Assembly (NCBI RefSeq): GCF_014202275.1
Contig: NZ_JACHGF010000002.1
Span: forward strand, 372,001-436,000
From: Rhabdobacter roseus
GTDB lineage: Bacteria > Bacteroidota > Bacteroidia > Cytophagales > Spirosomataceae
Direction of reading: 5' to 3'
DNA length: 64,000 nt
Each line of letters starts with the position of its first letter. Positions within the stretch are counted from its first letter, which is position 1. A model generated the notes under the pieces. The model worked only from the letters and a program-made list of their open reading frames with translations, searched no databases and had not been told where the DNA came from. A program made the position numbers and the translations under genes. Shown here piece by piece: positions 34,850 to 44,177 of this stretch.

Positions 34850-35383
34850 ATGGTGAAGCCACTACTACTACTACTTTTTTTAGGCTTACTCATTCCTGCT
34901 TTGGCGCAGGATAATCCATCGGTTTCCGATACGCTGCTCGTCCGACGCCGAGCCTTTTCGTCAACGGTGTACCAAGCCGGGCAGCGGGTGGCTCCCCAGG
35001 CGGTCCGTGCGCTGTACCGAGAGCAGCCGGAGGCGCGACAACCCTACCTTTGGGGGCGCGCCCTGCAACCTTGGGGACCGCTGGTTTCGGTCTCGGGTCT
35101 GGCACTGGGCTATGTAGCGCTTAAAGGAAAATCCGCTTCCACCGAACTAAGATATAATGGCGAAATCATTACTGCCAACTACACCATCCGTAGCCGCCCG
35201 CAGCTAGCCGCCGGTTTAGCCCTCTTCGTAGGAGGCATTTGCCTGCTCGAACTCTCCAACGATCTCATCGCCCGCTCCGCCCAGCGCTATAATGTACAGC
35301 TAAAACGTTCCCCAAGGACTACGCTATCGCTTCAGGCTGGGATAACCCCCTCCGGTAATTTAGGTCTATACGCTCGCTTTTAA
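34850..35383 (+). CDS. Small secreted/membrane protein downstream of wzi, unknown
   Basis: 177 residues from MVKPLLLLLFLGLLIPALAQ, a signal peptide. An upstream ATG (34790) overlapping the wzi stop would add 20 charged residues, so 34850 is preferred. The mature part has a hydrophobic segment near residues 85-97 (WGPLVSVSGLALG) and another near 128-148 (LAAGLALFVGGICLLEL), then ends in strands (TLSLQAGITPSGNLGLYARF) that look like the end of a barrel. I do not recognise a family. Coupling to wzi suggests a role in capsule attachment or assembly. Confidence 0.65.
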   Translation: MVKPLLLLLFLGLLIPALAQDNPSVSDTLLVRRRAFSSTVYQAGQRVAPQAVRALYREQPEARQPYLWGRALQPWGPLVSVSGLALGYVALKGKSASTELRYNGEIITANYTIRSRPQLAAGLALFVGGICLLELSNDLIARSAQRYNVQLKRSPRTTLSLQAGITPSGNLGLYARF

Positions 35384-35391
35384 TGTATATT

Positions 35392-36552
35392 CTAATGGGT
35401 TAACTCCCTACCCTCTCCCAACAGGATCTGTAGTATTTGCCCAGCGGCATCTCCGTTTCCGTAGAGTAAAGGAAAATCCGTTGGTGGCTGGGCTACTATG
35501 GCTTGGAAGGACGCAACGATTAATTCTTTATCCGCATCACAGAGCAAAGCCGCCCCGCTCGTTACTATTTCTACCCATTCCGTTTCGGCCCGCAAAATGA
35601 GGCAGGGCTTGCCAAAAAAAAAGGCCTCCTTCTGCACCCCGCCCGAATCCGTCATCACCACCGTAGCTCCTTTTTCTAAGGCGATCATTTCCAAAAAGGA
35701 AACCGGTGGCAAAAACCTTAGTCTCGTATTGTCTTCCAGCGCCTGTCTGAAAGAGACTTCCAATAAGGCCTCCAACTGCTTTCGGGTACGAGGGTGCAAA
35801 GGGATCACTACCTCTACTTCGTAGCGGTGCGAAATCTCCTGAAATGCCTCTAAAATCGCTTGCAGACGAATGGGGTCATCCGTATTAGTATTACGGTGAA
35901 GGGTGGCCAATACATACTTTCCCGATTCAAGCCCGTACGCATCCTTCAGATTTACCTGCCTATCGGCAATCATTGAAAAATATGTGCTATTATCGTACAT
36001 CACATCCCCAACGTTGAAAACGCCTGGTTTATCCATGCTATAGGGTGGTTCTGTTTTTATACCAAAACCTTCCTTAACCAGATTTTCCATCCCCGCCACC
36101 GTGGGAGGAAACAGGTAAGTTGAAACATGATCGCTCAGGATGCGGTTAATTTCTTCCGGCATTGCCTTGTTAAACGAACGCAGCCCCGCTTCAATATGCA
36201 CAATCGGAACCTGCATTTTGGACGCGGCCACTGCCCCCGCCAGCGTAGAGTTCGTGTCGCCGTACAAAATCAGGTAGTCGGGCTGCTCTTTTTCCAGAAT
36301 TCCCTCAATACCCGCAATCATCCGGGCCGTTTGCTCGCCGTGTTTTCCTGACCCCGCCCGCAGGTTATAGTCCGGGGCCGGAATCTCCAGCTCGGCAAAA
36401 AACTGCTCCGACATGTTGGCGTCGTAGTGTTGGCCGGTATGCACAATCACTTCCTGAAACTGATCCGCAAACGACCCGCGGATCGCCCGGCTCAGTGCTG
36501 CTGCCTTAATGATCTGGGGCCGAGCCCCAATGATGGTAAGGATTTTTTTCAC
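35392..36552 (-). CDS. Non-hydrolysing UDP-N-acetylglucosamine 2-epimerase (WecB/WbpI-like)
   Basis: 386 residues with a GT-B-like fold. Motifs: IIGARPQIIKAA, HTGQHYDANMSEQFF, YGDTNSTLAGA, HIEAGLRSF and TDSGGVQKEAFFFGKP followed by LRAETEWVE. The TEWVE rather than TERPE ending is typical of the UDP-GlcNAc(3NAc)A / WbpI branch rather than E. coli WecB, which fits the WbpB, D and E-like genes at the other end of the locus. The start is GTG 36552. It is the last gene of the minus-strand block and should supply a mannose-configured amino sugar nucleotide. Substrate by inference. Confidence 0.9.
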   Translation of the reverse strand: MKKILTIIGARPQIIKAAALSRAIRGSFADQFQEVIVHTGQHYDANMSEQFFAELEIPAPDYNLRAGSGKHGEQTARMIAGIEGILEKEQPDYLILYGDTNSTLAGAVAASKMQVPIVHIEAGLRSFNKAMPEEINRILSDHVSTYLFPPTVAGMENLVKEGFGIKTEPPYSMDKPGVFNVGDVMYDNSTYFSMIADRQVNLKDAYGLESGKYVLATLHRNTNTDDPIRLQAILEAFQEISHRYEVEVVIPLHPRTRKQLEALLEVSFRQALEDNTRLRFLPPVSFLEMIALEKGATVVMTDSGGVQKEAFFFGKPCLILRAETEWVEIVTSGAALLCDADKELIVASFQAIVAQPPTDFPLLYGNGDAAGQILQILLGEGRELTH

Positions 36553-36559
36553 TAAAATT

Positions 36560-36982
36560 TCAACGGAAAAATGTCTTAACTACTCTTTTTTCAAATCGAA
36601 CCATCAGTGCGTACAAGCCCGTACCTACTACTACTCCCAAACTATTGGCCACCAGGTCGTTGATGTTGAAGGTCCGGTAGGGAAGTATCCATTGAATATA
36701 CTCGCAGGCCACCGCAAACAGGCCCGCCCCCACTCCCCACGTCCAGACATTCACGGGGCTTTTCCGCGCCACACCGTAGGCATAGCCGCCCAATACCACC
36801 CACGGAATAAATAGCAGCGCATGAAAAAAATAGTCGAATCGGATGGAAAGCACGTAGTTGTTGTTTAAGGTACCGAACACCTGATCTTTTCCGTTGAGTG
36901 GCAGGGTGACCAATAAAAAGATTAGGGCCGTATAGGCCCACGCCATTTGTACCAGTCGTTTTTTAGAAATAGGTAGTAACAC
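36560..36982 (-). CDS. VanZ family membrane protein
   Basis: About 140 residues with four hydrophobic segments. Features of the VanZ-like family: MAWAYTALIFLLVTLPLNGKD, IRFDYFFHALLFIPWVVLGG and the acidic VACEYIQWILPYRTFNINDLVANSLGVVVG. The true start is uncertain: the open frame reaches 37081, overlapping the deacetylase-like gene; GTG 36982 and ATG 36946 avoid this. VanZ relatives are found in polysaccharide loci and in teicoplanin resistance, but their biochemical role is unsettled. Confidence 0.78.
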   Translation of the reverse strand: MLLPISKKRLVQMAWAYTALIFLLVTLPLNGKDQVFGTLNNNYVLSIRFDYFFHALLFIPWVVLGGYAYGVARKSPVNVWTWGVGAGLFAVACEYIQWILPYRTFNINDLVANSLGVVVGTGLYALMVRFEKRVVKTFFR

Positions 36983-37011
36983 TAGCAGAAGAGGTATAAG
37001 AGCAAAAAAAA

Positions 37012-37767
37012 TTAGCGCCTCATAAAGAAATGGCGCTTGATTATATTTTTCATATTTTGAAACACGAGCTCCTTCGTCCAAAGAAACACATCGTTGGTCC
37101 AGCGCTGCGGGTGGAAGGTGAACATGATCTGATCCGGAAGTTTTCCTTCTACACTGGCCCGTACTATTTCGTTGGTATTTTGAAATTGGAAGGAAAACCC
37201 CGACGATACCTTATCCCGCACGCTCACGTTCTCGCCATTCCACCGCCGCCCGGTATCGGTCAAATACAGTACTTTTGAAAAATCGACGTCAAAGTAGGGC
37301 TCGCCCATTATCCCGAAATCCTGATAGCTATACTTTTTCCAAAGATCTTTTGAATCATACTTTGACATCGGGCTGCCATGCATGCATATCGTCTGTACCG
37401 GAGCTATTTTTCGCAGGGCGGTTAGGTTTTTGTCAAAATCCCGAATGCTTGCTTCAAGATCTCCTCCACAGGTCGTCAGGCATTCATAGTGGTAGCCGAT
37501 TTCGTGGCCTAAATCCGCAATCTCCCGAATAATAGCCTCATTCCAGCTTTCTGGAACGGCCCGAAAGTAGTAGGTGCCCCGAATACCCGCCTGCCTTTGG
37601 ATTTGAGCGAAAGCAAGGGAATTTTGCGGGAGCAGATCCACATCGTGTCGCAAGACGACCGTTCGGGAATTCGGTGCGGGCAGGAACTGCTGAAAGGTCT
37701 GAAAGCGGTACGACTGACTTTGAAGCGCACCCAATAGGCGCTGGTAGGAAGTGAGGGTGAAGTCCAT
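37012..37767 (-). CDS. Polysaccharide deacetylase-like protein
   Basis: 251 residues. The NodB-type start VVLRHDVDLLPQNSLAFAQ has the paired aspartates (HDVD, about 37-40), followed by AGIRGTYYFRAVPES and GHEIGYHYEC, which carry the metal and substrate residues seen in carbohydrate esterase family 4 relatives. A HGSPM motif and TFHPQRW resemble the later motifs of this branch. It may remove N- or O-acetyl groups or act as a divergent member without that activity. No signal peptide, so it is probably cytoplasmic. It is followed two bases upstream by the DUF354 gene. Confidence 0.78.
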   Translation of the reverse strand: MDFTLTSYQRLLGALQSQSYRFQTFQQFLPAPNSRTVVLRHDVDLLPQNSLAFAQIQRQAGIRGTYYFRAVPESWNEAIIREIADLGHEIGYHYECLTTCGGDLEASIRDFDKNLTALRKIAPVQTICMHGSPMSKYDSKDLWKKYSYQDFGIMGEPYFDVDFSKVLYLTDTGRRWNGENVSVRDKVSSGFSFQFQNTNEIVRASVEGKLPDQIMFTFHPQRWTNDVFLWTKELVFQNMKNIIKRHFFMRR

Positions 37768-37768
37768 T

Positions 37769-38821
37769 TCAGAAAGGCTCAGCGGACGTTTCTGGATGAA
37801 GTAAATGAGTTAAAATCTGCTGATTTATATCACCAACGTTTTTGTAGTAGACTTCCCTCTTATCCAACCATTCTTGTTTTGGGTTAGCTTGTGTAAGGAG
37901 GCTGCTTACATAATCTTGAACCTCTTTATAACTAGCACAATTCTTCAACAAACCGAATTGATTTTCCATGACAATAAAATTCGACATATCATTAGGGCCT
38001 ACAAATGAATTGTACCGAACGGATGGTGTTCCGAGTAAAGCAGCCTCCGTTGCCATGGTCTGGGAATCTCCAATATACAAGCTAGCATAGTGGAGGGCAG
38101 AATGCATGGCTGATGCCGGAATTTTAATGCGATAGGCTTCCAGACTTGTCGGCAAAGCCCCTTCAGAAGAAATGAAAACTTTTCCGTAGCGACTCAGTAA
38201 ATCTATGAGACTGATTTTTTCCTGATCCGAAAATCCGTACCGATTCAGATCATGGTTAGCATTCCAGGCAATAAACCGGAGTATAAAGTAGACTTCGCCT
38301 TTTTTTATAGTCAACTGGTTAAAAACTTCCTCATCAGGTCGAAACAAGGAAGGGTGCAGGTAGCAATCTTCAAAGAATCCGTTGATAAAGTGATGCTTCT
38401 GGCCAAAATGAATTGTAAAAGAACGAGGAGTAATAATCTTATCAGAATTAGGTGCGACAAACCGATTCGTCAAATTAACCACCTCGGAATCAGGAGTGAT
38501 GCATGTTTTGGCCTTATGGACATAGCGAACCAGGGCCGCGTAGGGAGACGCTTTACTGACAATCCAATCGGGTCGGAAACGCATGACAATTTTAGAATAA
38601 CTTAGCATGAGGTTCGGTACTGCTGTAAATTTCGCCAGTATGCTCTTACCGTGACGACCATAAATGGTGTAGTCAACTCCTTCATCTGCGAGAATTTTCA
38701 GTAGTACATCTTTGTCACGGGCAATAACCCGCACAGTGTGGCCAAGTGATTTGAGCCGATTTATCACTTCTTTGAATTGGTAATAATGCTTAGGATGAGA
38801 AAGCTCAAATAGAAAGTTCAT
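37769..38821 (-). CDS. DUF354 family protein, GT-B-like
   Basis: 350 residues. DUF354 signatures: FLFELSHPKHYYQFKEVINRL at the start, RFRPDWIVSKASPYAALV, the TPDSEVVNLTNRFVAPNSDKI block and YIGDSQTMATEAALLGTPSVRY near the end, where a nucleotide-sugar site would be. The family resembles UDP-glycosyltransferases/epimerases and occurs in exopolysaccharide loci, but no member's activity is known to me. It overlaps the next upstream ORF (38805) by 17 bases, so translation is probably coupled. Confidence 0.8.
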   Translation of the reverse strand: MNFLFELSHPKHYYQFKEVINRLKSLGHTVRVIARDKDVLLKILADEGVDYTIYGRHGKSILAKFTAVPNLMLSYSKIVMRFRPDWIVSKASPYAALVRYVHKAKTCITPDSEVVNLTNRFVAPNSDKIITPRSFTIHFGQKHHFINGFFEDCYLHPSLFRPDEEVFNQLTIKKGEVYFILRFIAWNANHDLNRYGFSDQEKISLIDLLSRYGKVFISSEGALPTSLEAYRIKIPASAMHSALHYASLYIGDSQTMATEAALLGTPSVRYNSFVGPNDMSNFIVMENQFGLLKNCASYKEVQDYVSSLLTQANPKQEWLDKREVYYKNVGDINQQILTHLLHPETSAEPF

Positions 38822-39293
38822 TTATAAATGTTTTAATAACCCTGGCAGGAGCTCCCACGGCTATGCTATACGGAGGTATATCTTTAGTTACTACGGAGCC
38901 AGCTCCAACGATGGCTCCTTCGCCAATCGTAACGCCAGGCATAAGAATGGCCCCTATACCTATGTGCGCTCCATCCTTGATAATGACCTTCTTGTAGAGT
39001 AATGGACAATCCATGACTGCTTTTCCGATCCTATGAAAGGATAAATCTCTTTGATGGCATAATATCATCACCCCGGCTGTGACCCAAACATTGTGTCCAA
39101 TCTCTACCAGGTCAGGTCTTGAATCATCAATTTGGACCGTCCTGTTTATTTTTGACCCCCGGCCAATTTTTACTCCCCGCATACGGTGAAGCAAGGTGGT
39201 TAAATGAGCCGGGAAGGTAAATGGGATAATAATTGATAATAGCCGTATCCAAATCCCTTTGCTAATCTGATTTAATGATCTTTTTTGAGTCAT
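38805..39293 (-). CDS. Hexapeptide-repeat acyltransferase
   Basis: 162 residues. The left-handed beta-helix repeats are visible in IGRGSKINRTVQID, IGHNVWVTAGVMILCHQRD, and IKDGAHIGIGAILMPGVTIGEGAIVGAGSVVTKDIPPYSIAVGAPARVI (quoted by its ends). The LbetaH domain ends in the usual GAPA. It transfers an acetyl or other acyl group from CoA to a sugar or lipid-linked acceptor. The gene overlaps the downstream DUF354 gene by 17 bases. The acceptor is unknown. Confidence 0.88.
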   Translation of the reverse strand: MTQKRSLNQISKGIWIRLLSIIIPFTFPAHLTTLLHRMRGVKIGRGSKINRTVQIDDSRPDLVEIGHNVWVTAGVMILCHQRDLSFHRIGKAVMDCPLLYKKVIIKDGAHIGIGAILMPGVTIGEGAIVGAGSVVTKDIPPYSIAVGAPARVIKTFINELSI

Positions 39294-39330
39294 GGAAAAT
39301 TAAAGCTTTTATACCACCAATTGCTGCTCA

Positions 39331-40647
39331 CTACGCCATAAAATAATTTCTTTTTCCATTTTTATTCGGGGTAAATTCATCAACTTTTTTGATGATTATT
39401 TCACAATCCTGACCGGCATGGTTTTTAAGGGTATCCATTAATAGTTTTTTTTCCTTTTCCGTAAAGTCTTCGCCCGGCTGGTATTCTACCTGCAGCTTCA
39501 ATCCATTCACCTTAGAGATTCGATAGGCTGATACATGTAACCTTCCAAACATAAGTTGGAATCCTGGCCCCGTCAATACGTGACCGTTATCCAGACGGAT
39601 AATATCTGGCGATCTCCCCCATATTTTTGTAATCAGTTGTCCATTATATACCGCATCATCTTCCAATGTAGCATCATCACCCAAATCATACCTGATAAAA
39701 GGAAAGGAGTAACTTAGGAGATCGGTAACGAGTAAGGTCCCGGTATTCTCAGCGTAACAGTTAACTACTTCGGCCACTGAATTATAGCCTACATGATAAC
39801 GCCCCGGAGTGATCTCATACGCCGTTATTCCACTATCGCGCGCGCCGTAACAATCCATCACATAGCCAAATGCCCTCTCCATTTCGTGTCGGTATTCTTC
39901 GGTTAGCATCTCGGCTGTTGGAAAGCATCCTTTGATACTTTCGATCTTGATTCCCCGCTGATTCATATAGCGAGCTATGAGGTATAACCCGCCCGCGTAG
40001 CCATATAAATATTTTACCTTTTTCTTCTTCAATAAAACCAAATCATTTGCAATACGCTCATCAGAAAGGTTCAAGGCATTAATTCTGACGCTATTTTTAA
40101 AGAAATGGTATAACCTGTATTTTAAAGAAATTTTTTGTGGAAACAGGGATGAACTACCAACAGAAGCAAACGTATCACCATACTTATATCCACAGGTTTC
40201 CCAGGAGTAAATCTTAATGGCTGTGGTATAGCTCCAAGAGCGAAGGTCGAGCAAATATTTCAATGTCTTGCCAGAGGAACCTCCGGTAGTGGCTTGCTTG
40301 TGTGGGATTTTTTGGATATTCGCCGGTATCAATCCATTGTAATTCTCCTTAATGATCTCTTTGGTAATCGGAGGTATTTTTACCAAATCTTCCCGGGTTT
40401 GTATGTCTGCTGGGGTTAAGCCCATCGAATCCAAAAGATTGCGATAATAAACTGTATTAGTATAGTAATGTTCCACCAGCTCTCTTACTTTCTGGTCCTG
40501 CCAGGCTTTAATTTGCTCCTTAGACCATTCATTCATCTCACGAATCTGATGATAGGTTGTATGAGCCTGTGTACCAAAACGAAAATCAGCCAGCGGCAGC
40601 CCAACCTCCAATAAAAGAAAACGTTTTACTCTACGAATATCAATCAT
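39331..40647 (-). CDS. CapK/PaaK-like AMP-forming ligase
   Basis: 438 residues. It shows the ANL-type ATP-binding motif ATTGGSSGKTLKYLL (about 115-130), CYGARDSGITAYE, LLVTDLLSYSFPFIRYDLGDDA and a C-terminal KNGKRNYFMA, as in phenylacetate-CoA ligase-like CapK proteins of capsule loci. These adenylate a carboxylate, probably of an acyl or amino-acid substituent. A membrane-association or sugar-modification role is inferred from the neighbours (an acyltransferase and a glycosyltransferase). Normal length for CapK. Activity on a specific acid is not known. Confidence 0.85.
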   Translation of the reverse strand: MIDIRRVKRFLLLEVGLPLADFRFGTQAHTTYHQIREMNEWSKEQIKAWQDQKVRELVEHYYTNTVYYRNLLDSMGLTPADIQTREDLVKIPPITKEIIKENYNGLIPANIQKIPHKQATTGGSSGKTLKYLLDLRSWSYTTAIKIYSWETCGYKYGDTFASVGSSSLFPQKISLKYRLYHFFKNSVRINALNLSDERIANDLVLLKKKKVKYLYGYAGGLYLIARYMNQRGIKIESIKGCFPTAEMLTEEYRHEMERAFGYVMDCYGARDSGITAYEITPGRYHVGYNSVAEVVNCYAENTGTLLVTDLLSYSFPFIRYDLGDDATLEDDAVYNGQLITKIWGRSPDIIRLDNGHVLTGPGFQLMFGRLHVSAYRISKVNGLKLQVEYQPGEDFTEKEKKLLMDTLKNHAGQDCEIIIKKVDEFTPNKNGKRNYFMA

Positions 40648-40699
40648 GTAATAAAGAATAAGGTATTGACCTAACCATGATGAGCAGAATGTACAGGAT

Positions 40700-41632
40700 T
40701 TATATTGGGGTTTGGTATAGATGAATTATTCTCTGCGCAACGTCCACCTCGTCCAGATGTAGCATTTTTAATTGGTTAACACCTTCGGTCCGTTTTTCAA
40801 ATGCAAGTGCCCTCCTGACTGCCAATGTCCCTTCACCGGATGAAAATGAGTGCAGGATATAGGTTCCTTCCAGTCCATTCAGTAAGAGAGAAACATCCCC
40901 CACATTTGTACTTACAATTGGGCAACTTGCCGCCATGGCTTCTTTGATTACATTTGGAGAACCTTCCGTAAACGATGTTAGCATCAATACATCCGCTGCT
41001 AACATGTATCTTGTTACTTCCTCATGGGGCTTATTGTACACTGCTACAAGCTCCACGCCTTCCCTTTCTAGCCCCTCTACCGACGCCTTACATAAAGCAA
41101 AGTTTTTTTCCGGACGGGCCGGATCTGATACAAATAGGACTATTTTTTTCTTTTCCGGGAGGCCTAGCTCTGCTCTAAGTTCTTCTTTTGTTTGAAGTGA
41201 ATGAAACTTAGTCAGGTCTACACCGTTTGGGAGTATGTGCGCTCGGTCTATTCCAATCTGTTTTTTCATGAGGGCCGATTTTACAATGACCTCCTTCCAG
41301 CGGGTTCGGCCTAAGAAACGGATCACATGGTATTTCCAGGTATTTTTCTGAAATGTTCCCATCAGGGAAACAATAATGGGAATAGCCTTGGGTACTGCCA
41401 TTGTAGCTAATATGCCACAGAGCGAATAGTGGGCATGAACTAAATCATACTTGTTCTGTCGGACTTTTTTTGCTAAAGGAATAAGGTGTTCTACATATCC
41501 CTTCCACCCTTTTCCCTCTACGGTAAAATAGTCTAACTCAATCCCCTGTTTTTTAATGGATTCTCCCTGGTTATAGACAATGGGAGAGATTCCCCCTTTT
41601 TTATTGCCACTGCTGACAAATAGTACTTTCAT
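40700..41632 (-). CDS. Glycosyltransferase family 4
   Basis: 310 residues, GT-B fold. GGISPIVYNQGESIKKQG is the acceptor-side loop, HAHYSLCGILATMA marks the second motif, and the donor domain has ILPNGVDLTKF, FVSDPARPEKNFALCK and LTSFTEGSPNVIKEAMAASCPIVSTNVGD, with the ExGxPNVxxEA signature that binds the nucleotide sugar. It is somewhat short for the family (usually 350-400). It would add one sugar to the growing lipid-linked repeat; donor and acceptor are unknown. Confidence 0.9.
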   Translation of the reverse strand: MKVLFVSSGNKKGGISPIVYNQGESIKKQGIELDYFTVEGKGWKGYVEHLIPLAKKVRQNKYDLVHAHYSLCGILATMAVPKAIPIIVSLMGTFQKNTWKYHVIRFLGRTRWKEVIVKSALMKKQIGIDRAHILPNGVDLTKFHSLQTKEELRAELGLPEKKKIVLFVSDPARPEKNFALCKASVEGLEREGVELVAVYNKPHEEVTRYMLAADVLMLTSFTEGSPNVIKEAMAASCPIVSTNVGDVSLLLNGLEGTYILHSFSSGEGTLAVRRALAFEKRTEGVNQLKMLHLDEVDVAQRIIHLYQTPI

Positions 41633-41646
41633 GCCAGTGTAAATGA

Positions 41647-43059
41647 TTATAGCCCTCCCCTACCTGCCACTTTGAAGAAATTCCAGGCCAAAATCAGGAC
41701 TGATATTAGCACGAGATAAGGAGTAAAATACTGGACGTTTTTTTTATCGAGCTGAGTAATACCGAATGCGGCGAAGATCAGTAGCACGGGTAAAATGGGT
41801 AAGTGAAAACGCTCAGCCAAGGCGAACTTGCTCGTAGCTAAAACGGCCAAATACCCAAATAAAAAGGATAGTAACAGGAGGTGTTCCCGGATGATGTCAC
41901 GTTTCCAAAAAATGACCAAAGAAAGCAGGACAAAAAAAGCAAAGATATTACGGGTGTAATAGCCACCGTTGAGTAGCATTTGATTCTGCTGGGTATCAAT
42001 GTTGACCAGCGTAGGAAAAGGTGCCAGCAGAATGAGCGGACCAAAAACCGCCGCATTACCATAGGTCGCCAGACTGTTCCCGCTTTTGCTATTGGCCCTT
42101 GCCTGCATCGATAGTTGTTGATTGGTATCGCGATCGCCCCAGTACCGGTCAATTTCAGCGTTGATACGACCTCCCTGCAACAACAGTCCTAACCCCACCA
42201 TCACCACCCCAAAACCTACTTTCTTTCCCAGCCCTATTTTTCCACGACCGCTGTATAGCAGAAGCCCGAGCAGCAAGGACGCCATTGCCACAGCACCAAG
42301 GACCGTGCGAAAAAAGAAGAGCGATAAGCTCAGCAAAAGTACTGCGGCTAATAAGGGTATAGGAATTTGGCGGGACCGAATCAACAAATCGGCCCGCTCC
42401 AGAAAGAAGATCGTTAGAAACACCATTTCGGTTTCTTTGAGGTGCAAACCGCAGTAGTAGATCAGATTGGGGGAAAGAAGTGCCAGAATCCCCGCAATTT
42501 TCCCAGTAGATTCTCCAAAATTGCGGCTTGCCAGTCTATAGATCAATAAGCAAGTATAGGCGCTTAGTACCGCTTTGATTAGCCGTACCAAGAGTATCCC
42601 ATCGCCAAATACGGAATAGAGCACCGTCAGGTACGCCACATATCCCATGTCCGAATAGTTGCCCTTGCTATAGGCCAGGTATACTGGTAATTGATCGGCC
42701 TTCAGAAGACTTAACAACCAAATAGCCTCTTCATGATACCCCTTAGCATCAGCCGCTTCAAATTCAAATGGTTCACCTGTCATCTGGGTGTAGAACATAT
42801 AGCTGAACAGCACGTAGCTCCCACGAAGGAGAAGGGCCATCCGGACTAGTTTTTGAGTAAAAACGGGGCTAAGCAGCGTTGCCCAATGCTTGGAAAGTAG
42901 GTTGGCAAAGTAAAAAAAACCTATGACCTCGAGCAGACCAAAGGCTACCCAATGCAGAGGCAGCATACGGTTAAACAACGCAAGGGAGCAAACAACCAAC
43001 AACATCACATATAGCTGAATGGCTTTTTTTGTAAAGTATTTTGGAAAAAATGTAGTCAT
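41647..43059 (-). CDS. Polytopic membrane protein, GT-C or polymerase-like
   Basis: 470 residues with about ten to eleven hydrophobic segments. A GTP-like region FEFEAADAKGYHEEAIWLLSLLKADQ near 95-120 resembles the first extracytoplasmic loop of PMT/ArnT-like GT-C enzymes, where an aspartate is catalytic; a long loop follows between about 290 and 345 (RYWGDRDTNQQLSMQARANS). It could be a lipid-linked-sugar glycosyltransferase or a polysaccharide polymerase. No Wzy or Wzx was otherwise identified. It sits between two GT4 genes in the operon. Confidence 0.65.
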   Translation of the reverse strand: MTTFFPKYFTKKAIQLYVMLLVVCSLALFNRMLPLHWVAFGLLEVIGFFYFANLLSKHWATLLSPVFTQKLVRMALLLRGSYVLFSYMFYTQMTGEPFEFEAADAKGYHEEAIWLLSLLKADQLPVYLAYSKGNYSDMGYVAYLTVLYSVFGDGILLVRLIKAVLSAYTCLLIYRLASRNFGESTGKIAGILALLSPNLIYYCGLHLKETEMVFLTIFFLERADLLIRSRQIPIPLLAAVLLLSLSLFFFRTVLGAVAMASLLLGLLLYSGRGKIGLGKKVGFGVVMVGLGLLLQGGRINAEIDRYWGDRDTNQQLSMQARANSKSGNSLATYGNAAVFGPLILLAPFPTLVNIDTQQNQMLLNGGYYTRNIFAFFVLLSLVIFWKRDIIREHLLLLSFLFGYLAVLATSKFALAERFHLPILPVLLIFAAFGITQLDKKNVQYFTPYLVLISVLILAWNFFKVAGRGGL

Positions 43060-44177
43060 TTAAGTTGGGTATTCGTGAGAAGTTGCCCGTAAATATGCCT
43101 AAGTTTCGTTAGGTATTTTTCTATATTGTACCGGTCCCGAACCTGTCGAGCATGCCGCTTGGACCGTTCGCGGTAGATGTCTTGGTGGGCATAAAAGTCA
43201 AGAAATTTAGCCAGCAGATCGGCGGTATCCTTGGAAACATACAAAGTCGCCCAGGCTCCCTCGTTTGTCACCTCCCGCATCACTCCCCAATCGTTTACGA
43301 AGACGGGAATACCCGATGCAATAGCTTCAATCAGGGCAATTCCAAAGGTGTCGTGTACGGACGAATAAATAAACGCATCCAGCTGCGGCAGTATCTCTGG
43401 AACATTGGAACGGCTCCCCAGAAACAACACCTGCTCCGATAGACCATGGGCTTCGCAATAGGCAACACATTGCTCGTACAGCTCCGGCTCTACTTGCGAA
43501 GGAGCCCCGACAAACAAAAATTTGAATGGTATTCCCTGTGCTTTCAGTAGGGAAAGAAACTTACAAATCGTGAGCTGATCCCTGCCAGAGGTGAAGTTTC
43601 CTACTGAGCCTAATAGCAGCTCATGCGATACCATGCCTGATTTATCGCCTAAGTTTAAGAAATCGGGGCGGGGAAAATTCTTTTTAAAATCTATCCCATT
43701 GGGAAGTACCTTCCCCTGCCTAATGGTCTTATACCGATGTAAATAATGAAGCTGTTGGGCGTGGCTGACAAAAAGTACCTTAGTGCTCCATCGGATAGCC
43801 CAATACCGAAGTATTCGAGAGAATAAAGAATCGGTTAGCCCATGCCCATGGAGTGTAAAGACCACGGGTACCGATAAGCCCAGTGTAGCGAGGCTACTTG
43901 CCACTGCATCCAGGGCTTGATGGGTATGGATGAGCTGGATATTATTCGCCACGATCAATTTGCGTAGCTTAATAAAATAGCCCACATCAATCGGCGAAGT
44001 GGAGCATAGCTTAAAAAGGGGGATAGCTGTTTGCTGAAAAGCTTTTTTCAGCTGCCCGTCTTTTCGGTGAATCAATACTAAGTTCAATTCACCGTCATTA
44101 ACGTTATTGCAGACATCCAACAGAAGTACTTCCGCCCCCCCTTGATTGAGGCTCCCCATCAAATGCGCTACCTTCAC
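43056..44177 (-). CDS. Glycosyltransferase family 4
   Basis: 373 residues if GTG 44177 is used (it overlaps the upstream stop as TAGTG); an upstream GTG at 44198 adds seven residues. MGSLNQGGAEVLLLDV is the GT4 N-terminal loop, VFTLHGHGLTDS the acceptor region, VLPNGIDFKKNFPRP and SVGNFTSGRDQ the hinge, and DTFGIALIEAIASGIPVFVNDWG the donor-binding motif. It overlaps the next gene by 4 bases. It should transfer a sugar during repeat-unit assembly. Confidence 0.9.
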   Translation of the reverse strand: MKVAHLMGSLNQGGAEVLLLDVCNNVNDGELNLVLIHRKDGQLKKAFQQTAIPLFKLCSTSPIDVGYFIKLRKLIVANNIQLIHTHQALDAVASSLATLGLSVPVVFTLHGHGLTDSLFSRILRYWAIRWSTKVLFVSHAQQLHYLHRYKTIRQGKVLPNGIDFKKNFPRPDFLNLGDKSGMVSHELLLGSVGNFTSGRDQLTICKFLSLLKAQGIPFKFLFVGAPSQVEPELYEQCVAYCEAHGLSEQVLFLGSRSNVPEILPQLDAFIYSSVHDTFGIALIEAIASGIPVFVNDWGVMREVTNEGAWATLYVSKDTADLLAKFLDFYAHQDIYRERSKRHARQVRDRYNIEKYLTKLRHIYGQLLTNTQLK

